Of a DNA stretch of 64,000 nucleotides, positions 34,006-43,260 are shown one piece after another; positions within the stretch are counted from its first letter, which is position 1; every line of letters starts with the position of its first letter. The stretch covers positions 62,001 through 126,000 of the forward strand of contig NZ_CABSIF010000003.1 of the NCBI RefSeq assembly GCF_902477725.1, given 5' to 3'. The translations under genes were made by a program, and so were the position numbers. The notes below the pieces were generated by a model, which was not told the origin of the DNA, did not search any database, and saw nothing but the letters and a program-made list of their open reading frames with translations. This stretch comes from an uncultured Desulfovibrio sp. GTDB taxonomy: Bacteria > Desulfobacterota > Desulfovibrionia > Desulfovibrionales > Desulfovibrionaceae.

Positions 34006-36024
34006 TTACGACTGCCGCCGCTTGAACATCTTTTCCAGTTCGGCGGCGTCCCAGCGCAAGACGCAGGGGCGGCCATGCGGGCAATATTCGCGGTCGGGGG
34101 TCTCCAGCCACTGCTGCAACAGCCCGGCGGCCTCGTCATCCGCAAGGCGTTGCCCAGCCTTGATGGCCCCCTTGCACGACATGGATATGAACATGTCGGC
34201 CAGATCATCCTTACGCCCGGCAAGAGCCTCGCGCAAAAAGTCCCTGGCTTCGGCGCGGGAGAGCACCGGGGGCATGGCGTTGACGCGCAGGTTGCCGCCA
34301 CTGACCTCAAGGGCAAAGCCCAGAGATTCCAGCCGGGGCCGCAATTCAAAAAAACGTTCCGTTTCAGCCGGGTGCAGGGGCAGATCCAGCGGCAGGGCCA
34401 GCAACTGACCAGACCCGGCGAATCCACCGCGCCGCAAACGGGCATACAGCACCCGCTCGTGCGCCGCGTGCTGGTCGAGCAGCAGCAGTGCGCCGGATGC
34501 ATCCCGCAATACCAGATAGGTCAGCGCCACCTGCCCGAGGTAGGCAAACTGCCCAACGCTCAAGGGCTGGCGTTCCTGCGCGGGTGGGAAAATGGCTTCA
34601 CTGTGCTCGCCCGCCGTATTCGCAGCCTGATACGGGACAGCGTCAGGAGTTTGGTGCGCATAGGCAGAGGCCGCTTCCGCAAGGCCAGAAATATCTTCCG
34701 GCGCGGCAACAAACAGGGCGCTTTCTTTCTGCGCGGGCGCTTGCTCATGGGCAGATACCGCATCACTCTGAACAGAATCGCCCCACCAGCTTGCTCCACT
34801 ATCCGAGCCTGCGTCTGATTCGGGCAACCGGGCCTGCCACGAGGATTCCTCGTCCGGCCTGTCGTCCCGCTCCTGCGCCTTAATAAGTGGCGGGTTGTCC
34901 AGCCTGCCCCAAAAACCCTGCGGACGCGGGGCTGATTCTTGGGCAGAGGGCGCAAGGACGCTTTCCGCAGTGTCGCTTTCTGGCGAGTTCGGCCACAGAT
35001 TTTCGGCCACATCGTAGGAGGTCAGCAGTGCCCCCTGCACGGCATGCAGCACAGCGGAAAACACGGCGGACTCATCCCGAAAACGCACTTCAGACTTGGC
35101 GGGATGTACGTTCACGTCCACTTCTGCCGGGTCCATTTCCACAAACAGTGCTACCTGCGGATAATCCCGGCTGGTCATACGGCCCTTGTAGGCCTCACGC
35201 ACAGCAGCAAGCAGGCGCTTGTCCGTCACCGCGCGGCCATTGACGTAAAACAGCATGCGGTCGCCGCGCGGCTGGCTCACATTGGGCAGGGCGGCCAGAC
35301 CGCGCACGCGGATACCGTGGCGGGTGCCGTCAAAGGGGCGCAGCGCCTCCACAATCAAACGGGGCCAGAGCACGCCAAGGCGGTCGGCAAGGCTTTGCCC
35401 CGGCAAAAACCGCAGTGCCTCGCGCTCGCCGGAGCTCAGGCTCAGGCCCACGGCGGGGCGGGCCAGCGCCAGCCGGGCCAGCCAGTCCTGCGCACGTTTG
35501 AACTCCGTGGATGGGGTCTTTAAAAATTTCAAGCGTGCTGGTATGTTGGAAAAAAGATCGCGCACTTCCACCCGCGTTCCCCGGTGCAGGGCCGCCGGGG
35601 CGGAAACCGTCAGCAAGCCGTGCTCCACCTCAACCCTGTGCGCCTGTGTCTGCCCGTCCGGGTCAGTCACCGCAGAGGTAATGGAAAAACGGGAAACCGA
35701 GGCAATGCTCGGCAGGGCCTCGCCCCTGAAACCGTAAGAGCTGATGTGCTCAAGGTCAGACAGGCTGGCAATCTTGCTCGTGGCGTGCCGGGTGACAGCC
35801 AGTTCCAGATCGGCTGCGGCTATGCCGCACCCGTCGTCCTGCACGCTGATAAGGCTTTGCCCGCCGTTTTCAAGGCAAACGTCGATCTGCGCGGCATCGG
35901 CGTCAAGGCTGTTTTCAACCAGCTCCTTGAGCACGCTGGCAGGGCGCTCCACCACTTCACCAGCGGCGATCTGATTGCGCAACTCAGGCGGTAGCAAACG
36001 TATATGACGATATTTTTCAGACAT
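34006..36024 (-). CDS. mutL: DNA mismatch repair protein MutL
   Basis: A 672-residue GHKL ATPase of mismatch repair. NQIAAGEVVERPASVLKE (ATP-binding motif I), DDGCGI and GFRGEAL are intact. The C-terminal endonuclease/dimer domain has DQHAAHERVLYARLRR and CPHGRPCVLRW, but I do not see a clear DQHA(x)2E(x)4E endonuclease motif beyond QHAAHE. An acidic, Ser/Gln-rich linker separates the domains. The start at 36024 has only a weak site. An in-frame extension upstream to 36828 is not MutL-like. Confidence 0.92.
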   Translation of the reverse strand: MSEKYRHIRLLPPELRNQIAAGEVVERPASVLKELVENSLDADAAQIDVCLENGGQSLISVQDDGCGIAAADLELAVTRHATSKIASLSDLEHISSYGFRGEALPSIASVSRFSITSAVTDPDGQTQAHRVEVEHGLLTVSAPAALHRGTRVEVRDLFSNIPARLKFLKTPSTEFKRAQDWLARLALARPAVGLSLSSGEREALRFLPGQSLADRLGVLWPRLIVEALRPFDGTRHGIRVRGLAALPNVSQPRGDRMLFYVNGRAVTDKRLLAAVREAYKGRMTSRDYPQVALFVEMDPAEVDVNVHPAKSEVRFRDESAVFSAVLHAVQGALLTSYDVAENLWPNSPESDTAESVLAPSAQESAPRPQGFWGRLDNPPLIKAQERDDRPDEESSWQARLPESDAGSDSGASWWGDSVQSDAVSAHEQAPAQKESALFVAAPEDISGLAEAASAYAHQTPDAVPYQAANTAGEHSEAIFPPAQERQPLSVGQFAYLGQVALTYLVLRDASGALLLLDQHAAHERVLYARLRRGGFAGSGQLLALPLDLPLHPAETERFFELRPRLESLGFALEVSGGNLRVNAMPPVLSRAEARDFLREALAGRKDDLADMFISMSCKGAIKAGQRLADDEAAGLLQQWLETPDREYCPHGRPCVLRWDAAELEKMFKRRQS

Positions 36025-36216
36025 AAGCCCAGTGTATTCGGGCGCGCTCCACAAGGCAAGCGGCCCCGCCTGCGGCGCATGCGCGGCTGCGCGTGGAGAA
36101 TAAATTCCCGTGGCAGGGCTTGCCTCGGCGCACGCTGTGCTTATGTATGGAAGACGAGGCTGCGTATGCGCGCGGCCAGGCTTCTGGCAACACGCAAAGC
36201 AAGCCGGGAGGTTTCT

Positions 36217-36522
36217 ATGTACAGCAACACACTGAAAGCCATTGCCGAACCGCTGCGCGGCACCCCTGTGCCCGCGGGATTTGACCCTGAACTGCTCTAT
36301 GTTGAGTGCGCCCGTTGCGGCTCGCCCGTCATGTGGGAGCAGGGCAAGGCCACTCATATCCTCAGCTTGGCGGGCATTGACCCCCTTGAACTTGATTCTT
36401 CCTGCATGCTGGTCACAGACGGCTGTCCCATGTGCAGCGGCAAAGATCAGTATACGGTACAGATTTTCCGGGTCAGCGGCGATGCGCAGACGCGCCGCCC
36501 CCCATTCTTCGGCAACGCATAG
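36217..36522 (+). CDS. Small protein with paired CxxC motifs, unknown function
   Basis: A 101-residue cytoplasmic protein with CARCG near residue 31 and CPMC near residue 73, a likely zinc-ribbon-type site. GGGAGGTTTCT precedes the start. The rest is a mixed alpha/beta sequence without a recognised family. It is divergent from mutL and is followed by two strong terminators, so it is probably a single-gene unit. Confidence 0.7.
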   Translation: MYSNTLKAIAEPLRGTPVPAGFDPELLYVECARCGSPVMWEQGKATHILSLAGIDPLELDSSCMLVTDGCPMCSGKDQYTVQIFRVSGDAQTRRPPFFGNA

Positions 36523-36560
36523 CCAGCGCGGGTCTACCCCGCCCGCGTAAACCCTAGCAG

Positions 36561-36595
36561 AAGGCTGCCGGATCATGTGCCCGGCAGCCTTTTTG
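36561..36595 (+). terminator. Terminator after the small CxxC protein gene
   Basis: AAGGCTGCCGG (36561-36571) pairs exactly with CCGGCAGCCTT (36581-36591) and TTTT follows. It lies 38 bases past the stop codon. Confidence 0.85.
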
Positions 36596-36645
36596 CGTTC
36601 TGCCGCAGGCAATACGGTACACAGGCAGCCAGCGCTATTTTTTCC

Positions 36646-36672
36646 AGCCCAGAGGATTCTCTGGGCTTTTTT
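36646..36672 (+). terminator. Second, tandem terminator
   Basis: AGCCCAGAG (36646-36654) pairs with CTCTGGGCT (36659-36667) around GATT, followed by a run of T. Together with the previous hairpin it insulates the downstream operon. Confidence 0.85.
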
Positions 36673-36821
36673 GTTGTCCTTTGAGGGGCAGAACACACAG
36701 CTCTGGCTGTCGCCGCACAAATTAACAAAAAACAACATTTTTTGACAACACACATAAAAAATACTTGTCAATATCACAAAATCATCCCGGCTACCTTGAC
36801 GATGCCTCCTTTCAGGAGCAT

Positions 36822-36855
36822 AACACAAAGTAACAAATTTGAAACAAAATTAACA
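36822..36855 (+). promoter_or_regulatory. Phased AACA direct repeats, candidate DeoR-type operator
   Basis: Four AACA motifs occur at 36822, 36832, 36843 and 36852, spaced 10, 11 and 9 bases, about one helical turn apart. They end 27 bases before the regulator start codon. DeoR/GlpR regulators often bind short direct repeats. Autoregulation by the adjacent gene is inferred. Confidence 0.45.
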
Positions 36856-36881
36856 CACACCCGTCACACGCCGGAGCCGCC

Positions 36882-37652
36882 ATGTTGCCAGCAGAACGCC
36901 GCAGAGAAATGGCCCGCCTCATCAAAAACCGGGGCGCGGTCAATACTCGCGAACTTGCCGAAGCGCTGGGCATTTCCACCATGACTGTGCGCCGTGACCT
37001 CAAGGTACTGGAAGAACGCAACCAGCTTGAACTCACCTGGGGCGGGGCCGTGCCTCTGTGTTTTGAAGCCAACGACATCCCCCGCGCCCGCAAGGCCGTT
37101 TCCATGCTTGAAGCCAAGCAGGCCATAGCCCGAGCCGCCTGCCAGTTTATCAAAAACGAAGACTTTATTGCCCTGGATGCGGGCACCACCAGCCTTGAGC
37201 TGGCCCGCCTGCTGCCCACCCTGCCCCTCACAAGCCTCGGCGTTGTCACGCCTGATCTGGAAATAGCCCTGCTGCTTTCGGGCTGCGACCGTATCTCCGT
37301 CTTTCTTTCCGGCGGGCTTATCGACCCCGTCAGCCGCGCCTGCAACGACAGTGATGCCGTGGCCTACCTGCGCGGCCTGCGCCTCACCATGGCCTTTGTG
37401 GGCACCAACGTATGGGACGCGCACCACGGCGTCACCACCAGCACTTCCGCCAAAATGCATTACAAGCGCCAGCTCATGACCAGCGCCGACAAAACATTTC
37501 TGCTTGCGGACGCGTCCAAGTATGCCAAGTTCAGCCCCTGGCTGGTGGCCGGGGTGGATCGCTTTGACCACATCATCACCGACAGCGGCCTGACCGCCGA
37601 AGCCCGCGCCGCCCTGCAAGAAGCAGGCGCGCGCCTGTGCCTCGCCGACTAA
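36882..37652 (+). CDS. DeoR/GlpR-family transcriptional regulator
   Basis: A 256-residue sugar-type repressor. The N-terminal helix-turn-helix TRELAEALGISTMTVRRDLKVLEE is typical, and the C-terminal DeoRC domain carries LDAGTTSLELARLL, FLSGG and LLADASKYAKFS phosphate-sugar-binding elements. GGAGCCGCC precedes the start. It heads a rightward run of kinase, PdxA2, GntP permease and glycerate kinase. The inducer is likely a phosphorylated tetronate intermediate, as in other DeoR systems. Confidence 0.9.
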   Translation: MLPAERRREMARLIKNRGAVNTRELAEALGISTMTVRRDLKVLEERNQLELTWGGAVPLCFEANDIPRARKAVSMLEAKQAIARAACQFIKNEDFIALDAGTTSLELARLLPTLPLTSLGVVTPDLEIALLLSGCDRISVFLSGGLIDPVSRACNDSDAVAYLRGLRLTMAFVGTNVWDAHHGVTTSTSAKMHYKRQLMTSADKTFLLADASKYAKFSPWLVAGVDRFDHIITDSGLTAEARAALQEAGARLCLAD

Positions 37653-37689
37653 GCCCGCCGCCGTCACAAAATCACCGGAAGGTGTCTGT

Positions 37690-39021
37690 ATGATCATAGC
37701 TGTTATTGCCGACGACTTTACGGGAGCCAACGACAATGGTGCGCTGCTTGCCGCCAAGGGCTTTTCCAGCGCCACCTGCCTGGGCCTTGCCCACTGGAAC
37801 CCCAAAGAATTTACACAGTGCGACGCCGTTTGTCTGAATGCCGAGAGCCGCCTTCTGCACCGCGAAGACGCCTATAAAGCGGTGTATGACGCCGTAACAG
37901 AATTCAACAAGGAAAAGCCCGCGCTTGTTTCAAAGCGCATAGACTCCACCCTGCGTGGCAATGTGGGTGCGGAGCTTGAGGCCGCCATCAAGGCCATGGA
38001 CGATACCCACGGTCACAGCCAGACCCTGGCCGTGCTTGTGGCGTCCTATCCCCATTCGGGGCGCATCTGCGTGGGCGGATACCAGATTGTGCATGGCGTG
38101 CCGCTGGAGCGCTCGCCCATCGCCAAGGACGCCGCCACCCCCGTGCACCACACGGCAGTGCTCAAGATCATCGCCGATCAGACTTCCCTGCCATGCGGCT
38201 TCGTGTCGCTTGAAAAGGTGCTGGCCGGGCCTGCTGCCGTGCGCGAAACCATTGAGGCCGCACGTGCCCAAGGGTGCCGCGCCGTGGTCTGCGATGCCGT
38301 ATCGGACGACGACATTGCCGTGATTGCCCAGTCGCTGGCCGATGCGCCCTATCCGCTGGTGTCGCTGGATCCCGGCCCGTTCACATCGGAGCTTGCCGCA
38401 GCGCGCATTGAGGCCCCCCGTGCGGAATTTGAAAACCGCATCTTCCTCACTGTGGGCAGCACCAGCGAACTGACCCGAGTACAGCTGGAAACCCTGCGGC
38501 TGGCCCACCCCTGCCACATCGTGTCCATGAATGTGCGCAAGGTGCTGGCTGGCGAGGCCGAATCACAGGCGGAGTGCCGCCGCGTGCTGGAGGCCGTCTT
38601 TGCCGCGCCCGAAGAAGCCAAGGTTCTTGGCGTGTGCACCGCCGCCAGCAAGGAAGACGTTTTCTCCATGCAGGAAATGTCCCAGACCCTCGGCATCGCG
38701 CCCAGCGAAATCTCGCGCCGCATCAATATGGCTCTGGCTCATGTGGCTCAGGAAGCCCTGAAGAACGAAAATCTGCGCATCGGCGGCCTGTACACCTCGG
38801 GCGGCGAAGTGACGGTTTCCGTCATGCGTACGCTCAAGGCCGGGGGCTTTTCCGTGCGGATCATGGTGCTGCCCCTTGCCGTGTACGGCCACATCATCGG
38901 CGGCGAACACCCCGACCTGCCCATGATCACCAAGGGCGGCTTTGTGGGCGACAAGGACAGCCTTGTGGAATGCATGGAATACCTGTTCACCAAAATTTCA
39001 AGCCGCAAGCGGCCCGCCTGA
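37690..39021 (+). CDS. DUF1537 four-carbon acid sugar kinase (tetronate kinase)
   Basis: A 443-residue kinase of the DUF1537 family, members of which phosphorylate D-threonate, D-erythronate or L-threonate at C4. VIADDFTGANDNGALLA near the N-terminus and the KRIDSTLRGNVGAEL block are the family's substrate-binding signatures, and the C-terminal SGGEV and GGFVGDKD segments bind nucleotide. It is followed after 48 bases by a PdxA2-type dehydrogenase, the standard partner for D-threonate/D-erythronate use. Which epimer it prefers cannot be told. Confidence 0.85.
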   Translation: MIIAVIADDFTGANDNGALLAAKGFSSATCLGLAHWNPKEFTQCDAVCLNAESRLLHREDAYKAVYDAVTEFNKEKPALVSKRIDSTLRGNVGAELEAAIKAMDDTHGHSQTLAVLVASYPHSGRICVGGYQIVHGVPLERSPIAKDAATPVHHTAVLKIIADQTSLPCGFVSLEKVLAGPAAVRETIEAARAQGCRAVVCDAVSDDDIAVIAQSLADAPYPLVSLDPGPFTSELAAARIEAPRAEFENRIFLTVGSTSELTRVQLETLRLAHPCHIVSMNVRKVLAGEAESQAECRRVLEAVFAAPEEAKVLGVCTAASKEDVFSMQEMSQTLGIAPSEISRRINMALAHVAQEALKNENLRIGGLYTSGGEVTVSVMRTLKAGGFSVRIMVLPLAVYGHIIGGEHPDLPMITKGGFVGDKDSLVECMEYLFTKISSRKRPA

Positions 39022-39069
39022 CAGCTGCGCCGCACCCACGCAAGTTCATAACCAACAAGGAACAGATAA

Positions 39070-40065
39070 ATGAAACCCCTGATTTGCGCCCCCATGGGCG
39101 ACCCCGCAGGCGTTGGGCCGGAAATTCTGGCCGCCTCGCTGGCAGATGCTGCCGTCACCGACATGGCCAACGTGCTGGTGGTGGGCAATACCGAAATCAT
39201 GCGCCGCGCCGTCGCAATCATGAAGGTCAACCTCGATTTCAACGAGGTTGATACGGATCTCAACGGCTGGCGCGAGGGCGCTGCCAACATCATCAATATG
39301 GACAACGTGGACCTGGCCTCCTTTGCCTACGGCAAGGTGCAGGCCCAGTGCGGCCAGGCGGCTTTTGAATACATCAAGGCCTCCATCGAGCTGACAATGG
39401 CGGGCAAAACCGCCGCCGTGGCTACCACGCCCATCAACAAGGAATCCCTCAAGGCAGCCCACGTGCCGTATATCGGACACACCGAAATCTTTGGCGACCT
39501 CACCGGCACAAAGGATCCGCTGACCATGTTCCAGGTGCACAGCCTGCGCGTGTTCTTCCTCACCCGGCATCTCTCGCTGATTGATGCTTGCCGCGCCGTC
39601 AAAAAAGACCGTTTGCTCGACTACATCAGCCGTTGCACCAGCGCCCTCAAGCTGCTGGGGCTGGAGAATCCGAGCATGGTGGTGGCCGGGCTCAACCCGC
39701 ACTGCGGCGAACACGGACTCTTTGGCAATGAGGAAGACGCCGAGGTGGTTCCAGCCATTGAAGAAGCGCGCCGTCAGGGGTTCAATGTGCACGGCCCCAA
39801 CCCGGCGGACTCTGTGTTCCACTTTGCCCTCAAGGGCGCGTGGGACGCCGTGCTTTCGCTCTATCACGACCAGGGCCACATAGCGACCAAGATGGTGGAC
39901 TTTGAGCGCACCATTTCACTTACGCTGGGTATGCCCATTCTGCGCACGTCGGTGGATCACGGCACAGCCTTTGACATTGCCGGAACAGGCAAGGTCAGCG
40001 CCGTGAGCATGGTGGAAGCCATCCGCCTTGCAGCGGAATACGCGCCCAGCTTCAAAAGGGCCTGA
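39070..40065 (+). CDS. PdxA2-type 4-phospho-D-tetronate dehydrogenase
   Basis: A 331-residue member of the PdxA family. PMGDPAGVGPEI, TTPINKESL, GHTEIFGDLTG and the metal/substrate residues in LYHDQGHIATKM are conserved. Next to a DUF1537 kinase such proteins act as PdxA2, oxidising phosphorylated D-threonate or D-erythronate with NAD and yielding dihydroxyacetone phosphate after decarboxylation, rather than in pyridoxal synthesis. AAGGAACAGATAA precedes the start. Confidence 0.88.
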   Translation: MKPLICAPMGDPAGVGPEILAASLADAAVTDMANVLVVGNTEIMRRAVAIMKVNLDFNEVDTDLNGWREGAANIINMDNVDLASFAYGKVQAQCGQAAFEYIKASIELTMAGKTAAVATTPINKESLKAAHVPYIGHTEIFGDLTGTKDPLTMFQVHSLRVFFLTRHLSLIDACRAVKKDRLLDYISRCTSALKLLGLENPSMVVAGLNPHCGEHGLFGNEEDAEVVPAIEEARRQGFNVHGPNPADSVFHFALKGAWDAVLSLYHDQGHIATKMVDFERTISLTLGMPILRTSVDHGTAFDIAGTGKVSAVSMVEAIRLAAEYAPSFKRA

Positions 40066-40216
40066 TTTGCGGCAGAGGATGTGAACTGCGCACCGCATCC
40101 GGAGGACGAGCAGAGTAAAACAAGAGAACAAACAGTAAGAGCGTCAACCGTTCCCCCAACTTTTACCGGCGCGGGCACTGCCCGGGCCGTGTCGCAACCA
40201 CACCACGGAGGTTGAG

Positions 40217-41578
40217 ATGACTGCCGTCCAATCGTTCGGCATTGGCTATTCGATGACCATGCTCTGCATTTCCATCGCCATAGTCATTGTGCTGTGCATC
40301 TGCTTCAAAATACATGCCTTTGTATCCCTGACCGCAGCAAGCCTGTTTCTGGCGCTGACGCACCACATGGAACTGGCCAAGATCGTCATGGCCTTTGAAG
40401 GTGGCCTTGGCAAAACGCTGGGCTTTCTTGCGCCCATTCTGGCTCTGGGGGCCATATTGGGCAAACTGATGGAAGTTTCCGGCGCAGCCGAAAGGCTGGC
40501 GCGGACGCTCATCAACATCCTCGGCCAGTCAAAAGCGCACTGGGCCATGATGGTTGTGGGCTACATCTGTGGTATCCCGGTTTTTCTTCAGGTGGGCATC
40601 ATCCTGTTGACGCCGCTCATGTTCTCCATCGTCAAGGAATCCAAGCTGCCGCTCATTCAGGTGGGTATGGCCCTTGTGGTGGCCCTGACCACGGTGCACT
40701 GCATCGTGCCGCCGCACCCTGCCGCCATGGCCGTTACCGACCTGCTCAAGGCTGACGTGGGCAAGGTTATCTTTTTCGGTCTGCTGGTGGGCCTGCCCGC
40801 CGCCAGCATTGCAGGCCCCATCTACGGCAAGTTCATTGCCAAGCGCCTGCCCGCCGTGCCGCTGACCGGCGTGTACGCCAATACCGAACCCCGCAAGGAA
40901 TCTGAACTGCCGCCCTTTGGCAGCTCGCTCTTCGTCATGCTGCTGCCCCTGCTGCTCATGATCGCCAAGACTGTGGTGGAACTGACCATCGACAAGCAGA
41001 ATCCGCCCGCCTACATGCCTTACGTGAACTTCATTGGCACGCCCATGATCGCCCTGTTCATTTCCGCAGTGGTGGCCTACATCGTGTTTGGCCTCAAGCG
41101 CGGTTTCAACTGGGATCAGCTGGGCCGTTTCAGCGAGCAGGGCATGGCCCCTCTGGCCTCCATCATGCTGGTTATTGGCGCGGCTGGCGCGCTGAACCAG
41201 ATCATCACCGACAGTGGCGTGGGCGTTGTGCTCAAGCAGGTGCTCACCAGCATCCAGATCAGCCCCCTGATCCTGGCCTGGATTATCGCCATTGCCCTGC
41301 GCTTTGCCCTGGGCAGCGCCACAGTTTCCATGATGACCGCCGCCGGGCTTATCCTGCCCGTGCTCAGCAGCAACCCCGGCATTGACCCGGCCCTCATGGC
41401 CATTGTCATCGGCGCTGGCGCAACCGGCGCTTCGCATGTGACCGACTCCGGCTTCTGGTTCGTCAAGGAATCCCTTGGTATCCCCATGGGTTCCATGTAC
41501 GCCACCTATACGGCTGGCACTACCATAGCCTCCGTGCTTGGCCTGTTCGGCACGCTGCTGCTCTCCATGTTCCTGTAA
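40217..41578 (+). CDS. GntP-family gluconate/hydroxy-acid permease
   Basis: A 453-residue permease with roughly 12 membrane spans. The first half carries GLGKTLGFLAPILALGAILGKLMEVSGAAERLA and HCIVPPHPAAMA, the second GASHVTDSGFWFVKE, all hallmarks of the GntP (gluconate:proton symporter) family. GGAGGTTGAG precedes the start. In this operon it probably imports the tetronate and/or glycerate that the kinases use. Substrate is inferred from context. Confidence 0.9.
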   Translation: MTAVQSFGIGYSMTMLCISIAIVIVLCICFKIHAFVSLTAASLFLALTHHMELAKIVMAFEGGLGKTLGFLAPILALGAILGKLMEVSGAAERLARTLINILGQSKAHWAMMVVGYICGIPVFLQVGIILLTPLMFSIVKESKLPLIQVGMALVVALTTVHCIVPPHPAAMAVTDLLKADVGKVIFFGLLVGLPAASIAGPIYGKFIAKRLPAVPLTGVYANTEPRKESELPPFGSSLFVMLLPLLLMIAKTVVELTIDKQNPPAYMPYVNFIGTPMIALFISAVVAYIVFGLKRGFNWDQLGRFSEQGMAPLASIMLVIGAAGALNQIITDSGVGVVLKQVLTSIQISPLILAWIIAIALRFALGSATVSMMTAAGLILPVLSSNPGIDPALMAIVIGAGATGASHVTDSGFWFVKESLGIPMGSMYATYTAGTTIASVLGLFGTLLLSMFL

Positions 41579-41586
41579 GAACCGCT

Positions 41587-41620
41587 GCGCCGGGGTCTGG
41601 TATTTCACAGGCCCCGGCGC
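41587..41620 (+). repeat. Strong intra-operon hairpin
   Basis: GCGCCGGGGTCTG (41587-41599) pairs with CAGGCCCCGGCGC (41608-41620), with one G-T pair and an eight-base loop. TATTATAG follows instead of a T-run. It lies between gntP and glycerate kinase and could protect or attenuate part of the mRNA. Confidence 0.65.
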
Positions 41621-41673
41621 TATTATAGATCAGTGCCCTGTCTTCCACCGCCAGCCCCAGCAAGGAATCAGCA

Positions 41674-42834
41674 ATGAAGATCGTCATCGCGCCCGACTCG
41701 TACAAGGAATGCCTGTCTGCCCTGCAAGTGGCTCTTTCCATCGAATCCGGCTTCCGCGAGGTTTTCCCCGATGCGGTCTACGTCAAGGTTCCTGTGGCGG
41801 ACGGCGGCGAAGGTACCGTGGAAGCCATGGTTGAAGCCACGGCAGGCCGCCGGGTGGACACCACGGTACGCGGCCCGCTGGGCGACCCGGTGGATGCTTT
41901 CTACGGCCTGACCGGCGATGGCAAAACCGCAGTGATCGAAATGGCCGCAGCCAGCGGTCTGGCCCTTGTGCCGCCCAAATTGCGCAATCCCCTCAATACC
42001 ACCAGCTACGGCACGGGCCAGCTTATCCGCTCCGCGCTGGATGCCGGCGCGCGCAAGTTCATTCTGGGCATTGGCGGCAGCGCCACCAACGAAGGCGGCG
42101 CTGGCATGCTTCAGGCTCTGGGAGTACGGTTGCTGGACGGCCAGGGGCAGGAAATCGAGCCCACCGGCATGGGCCTTGGCAGGCTTGCGCGCATAGACAT
42201 GTCTGCCTTTGACGCCCGCCTTGCCGACTGCGTCATTGATGTTGCCTGCGATGTGGACAATCCCCTGTGCGGCCCGCGCGGCGCATCGGCCATCTTTGGC
42301 CCGCAGAAAGGGGCCACGCCTGAAATGGTGCAGCAGCTCGACGGATATTTGCAGAATTTTGCGGCCATTGCGCGCCGCGACCTTGGCGTGGACATGGCGG
42401 ACCTGCCCGGCGCTGGCGCTGCTGGCGGCATGGGCGCGGCCATGTTTGCCTTTTTGAAAGGGCGGCTGCGCCCCGGCAGTGAGATTGTGACCGAAGCCGT
42501 GGGGCTGGACGCGCACGTGCGCGACGCTGATATCGTCATTACCGGCGAGGGCCGCATTGACGGGCAGACGGCCTTTGGCAAGACCCCTGTGGGCGTTGCC
42601 CGCGTGGCAAAGCGCCACAACAAGCCGGTGATCGCCATTGGCGGTTCGCTGCGGGCCGATGTGGACGCTGTCTTTGCCCACGGCATCGACGCGGTTTCAA
42701 GCGTACTCTACCGCCCCTGCACCATTGACGAGGCCCTTACCGAGGGCAATGAAAATCTGCGCAGGGCCGCGCGCAACATAGCCGCCATCCTTTCCATGGG
42801 ACTTGGCATTGGCGCTTCGGGCGCAAGGGAATAG
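41674..42834 (+). CDS. Glycerate kinase (GlxK/GarK family)
   Basis: A 386-residue kinase of the GarK/GlxK family. MKIVIAPDSYKECLSALQVA at the start, VPVADGGEGTVEAMV, and GGSATNEGGAGMLQALG are all diagnostic. It phosphorylates D-glycerate, probably at position 2, sending it to lower glycolysis. AAGGAATCAGCA precedes the start. With the kinase and permease upstream it makes the operon usable on both tetronates and glycerate. Confidence 0.92.
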   Translation: MKIVIAPDSYKECLSALQVALSIESGFREVFPDAVYVKVPVADGGEGTVEAMVEATAGRRVDTTVRGPLGDPVDAFYGLTGDGKTAVIEMAAASGLALVPPKLRNPLNTTSYGTGQLIRSALDAGARKFILGIGGSATNEGGAGMLQALGVRLLDGQGQEIEPTGMGLGRLARIDMSAFDARLADCVIDVACDVDNPLCGPRGASAIFGPQKGATPEMVQQLDGYLQNFAAIARRDLGVDMADLPGAGAAGGMGAAMFAFLKGRLRPGSEIVTEAVGLDAHVRDADIVITGEGRIDGQTAFGKTPVGVARVAKRHNKPVIAIGGSLRADVDAVFAHGIDAVSSVLYRPCTIDEALTEGNENLRRAARNIAAILSMGLGIGASGARE

Positions 42835-42837
42835 CAT

Positions 42838-43140
42838 ATGTTGACCGCCTACAGGCAAAGCTGGCGCGCACACCCCGGCTTCAATATTTTCTTTGTTTGC
42901 GCCATGCTGGCGGCGTGGGGCATGTATGCCCTGCTGTATGTCACTGCCTTGCCATTGGGCTCGAACCAAGCCAACGTCTTGGTCTTTGTTGCGGCTGCCC
43001 TGTGCATGCTATTTATCTTTGTCACGCCACGATACGGCTTCAAACCTACGGTAACACACTACGCCATAATGGCGGCCACCTTGCTGCCCTCGCTGCCCAA
43101 CGGTCAGGAGATTATCCGGCAGAGCGGCCTGTTTTTCTGA
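42838..43140 (+). CDS. Small integral membrane protein, unknown function
   Basis: A 100-residue protein with three hydrophobic stretches (about 17-38, 46-61 and 72-86). AAGGGAATAGCAT precedes the start, three bases after the glycerate kinase stop, so it is very likely co-transcribed. I do not recognise the family. It may be a small accessory to transport or simply a conserved membrane protein. A bidirectional terminator follows. Confidence 0.6.
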   Translation: MLTAYRQSWRAHPGFNIFFVCAMLAAWGMYALLYVTALPLGSNQANVLVFVAAALCMLFIFVTPRYGFKPTVTHYAIMAATLLPSLPNGQEIIRQSGLFF

Positions 43141-43167
43141 TGTGCCACCGCGCCCCGAGGCGCACGC

Positions 43168-43214
43168 CATAATAAAAGACGGCCACTCGTTGGGAGTGGC
43201 CGTCTTTTATTATG
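43168..43214. terminator. Bidirectional terminator with 21-base stem
   Basis: A perfect 21-base stem (43168-43188 with 43194-43214) beginning CATAATAAAAGACGG and closed by a five-base loop. T-rich ends occur on both strands. It separates the tetronate operon from the leftward membrane protein gene. Confidence 0.9.
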
Positions 43215-43260
43215 CTTATGATCTTTTGCGGAGCTCACCCCGCAAAGATATCTTTTCTGT

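Larger units (their letters stand above)
36523..36881. promoter_or_regulatory. Promoter/operator region of the DeoR-led operon
   Basis: A 359-base gap. It holds two terminators (36561-36595 and 36646-36672), an AT-rich segment with TTGACA (36742) and TGTCAA (36766) as an inverted pair 18 bases apart, and four AACA motifs at 36822, 36832, 36843 and 36852 immediately before the regulator gene. No coding sequence is seen. Confidence 0.55.

Noticed and set aside
36024..36828. Long N-terminal extension of mutL
   Set aside because: The MutL domain begins at 36024 and the extension is not homologous to any MutL I know; it also overlaps a small gene on the other strand.
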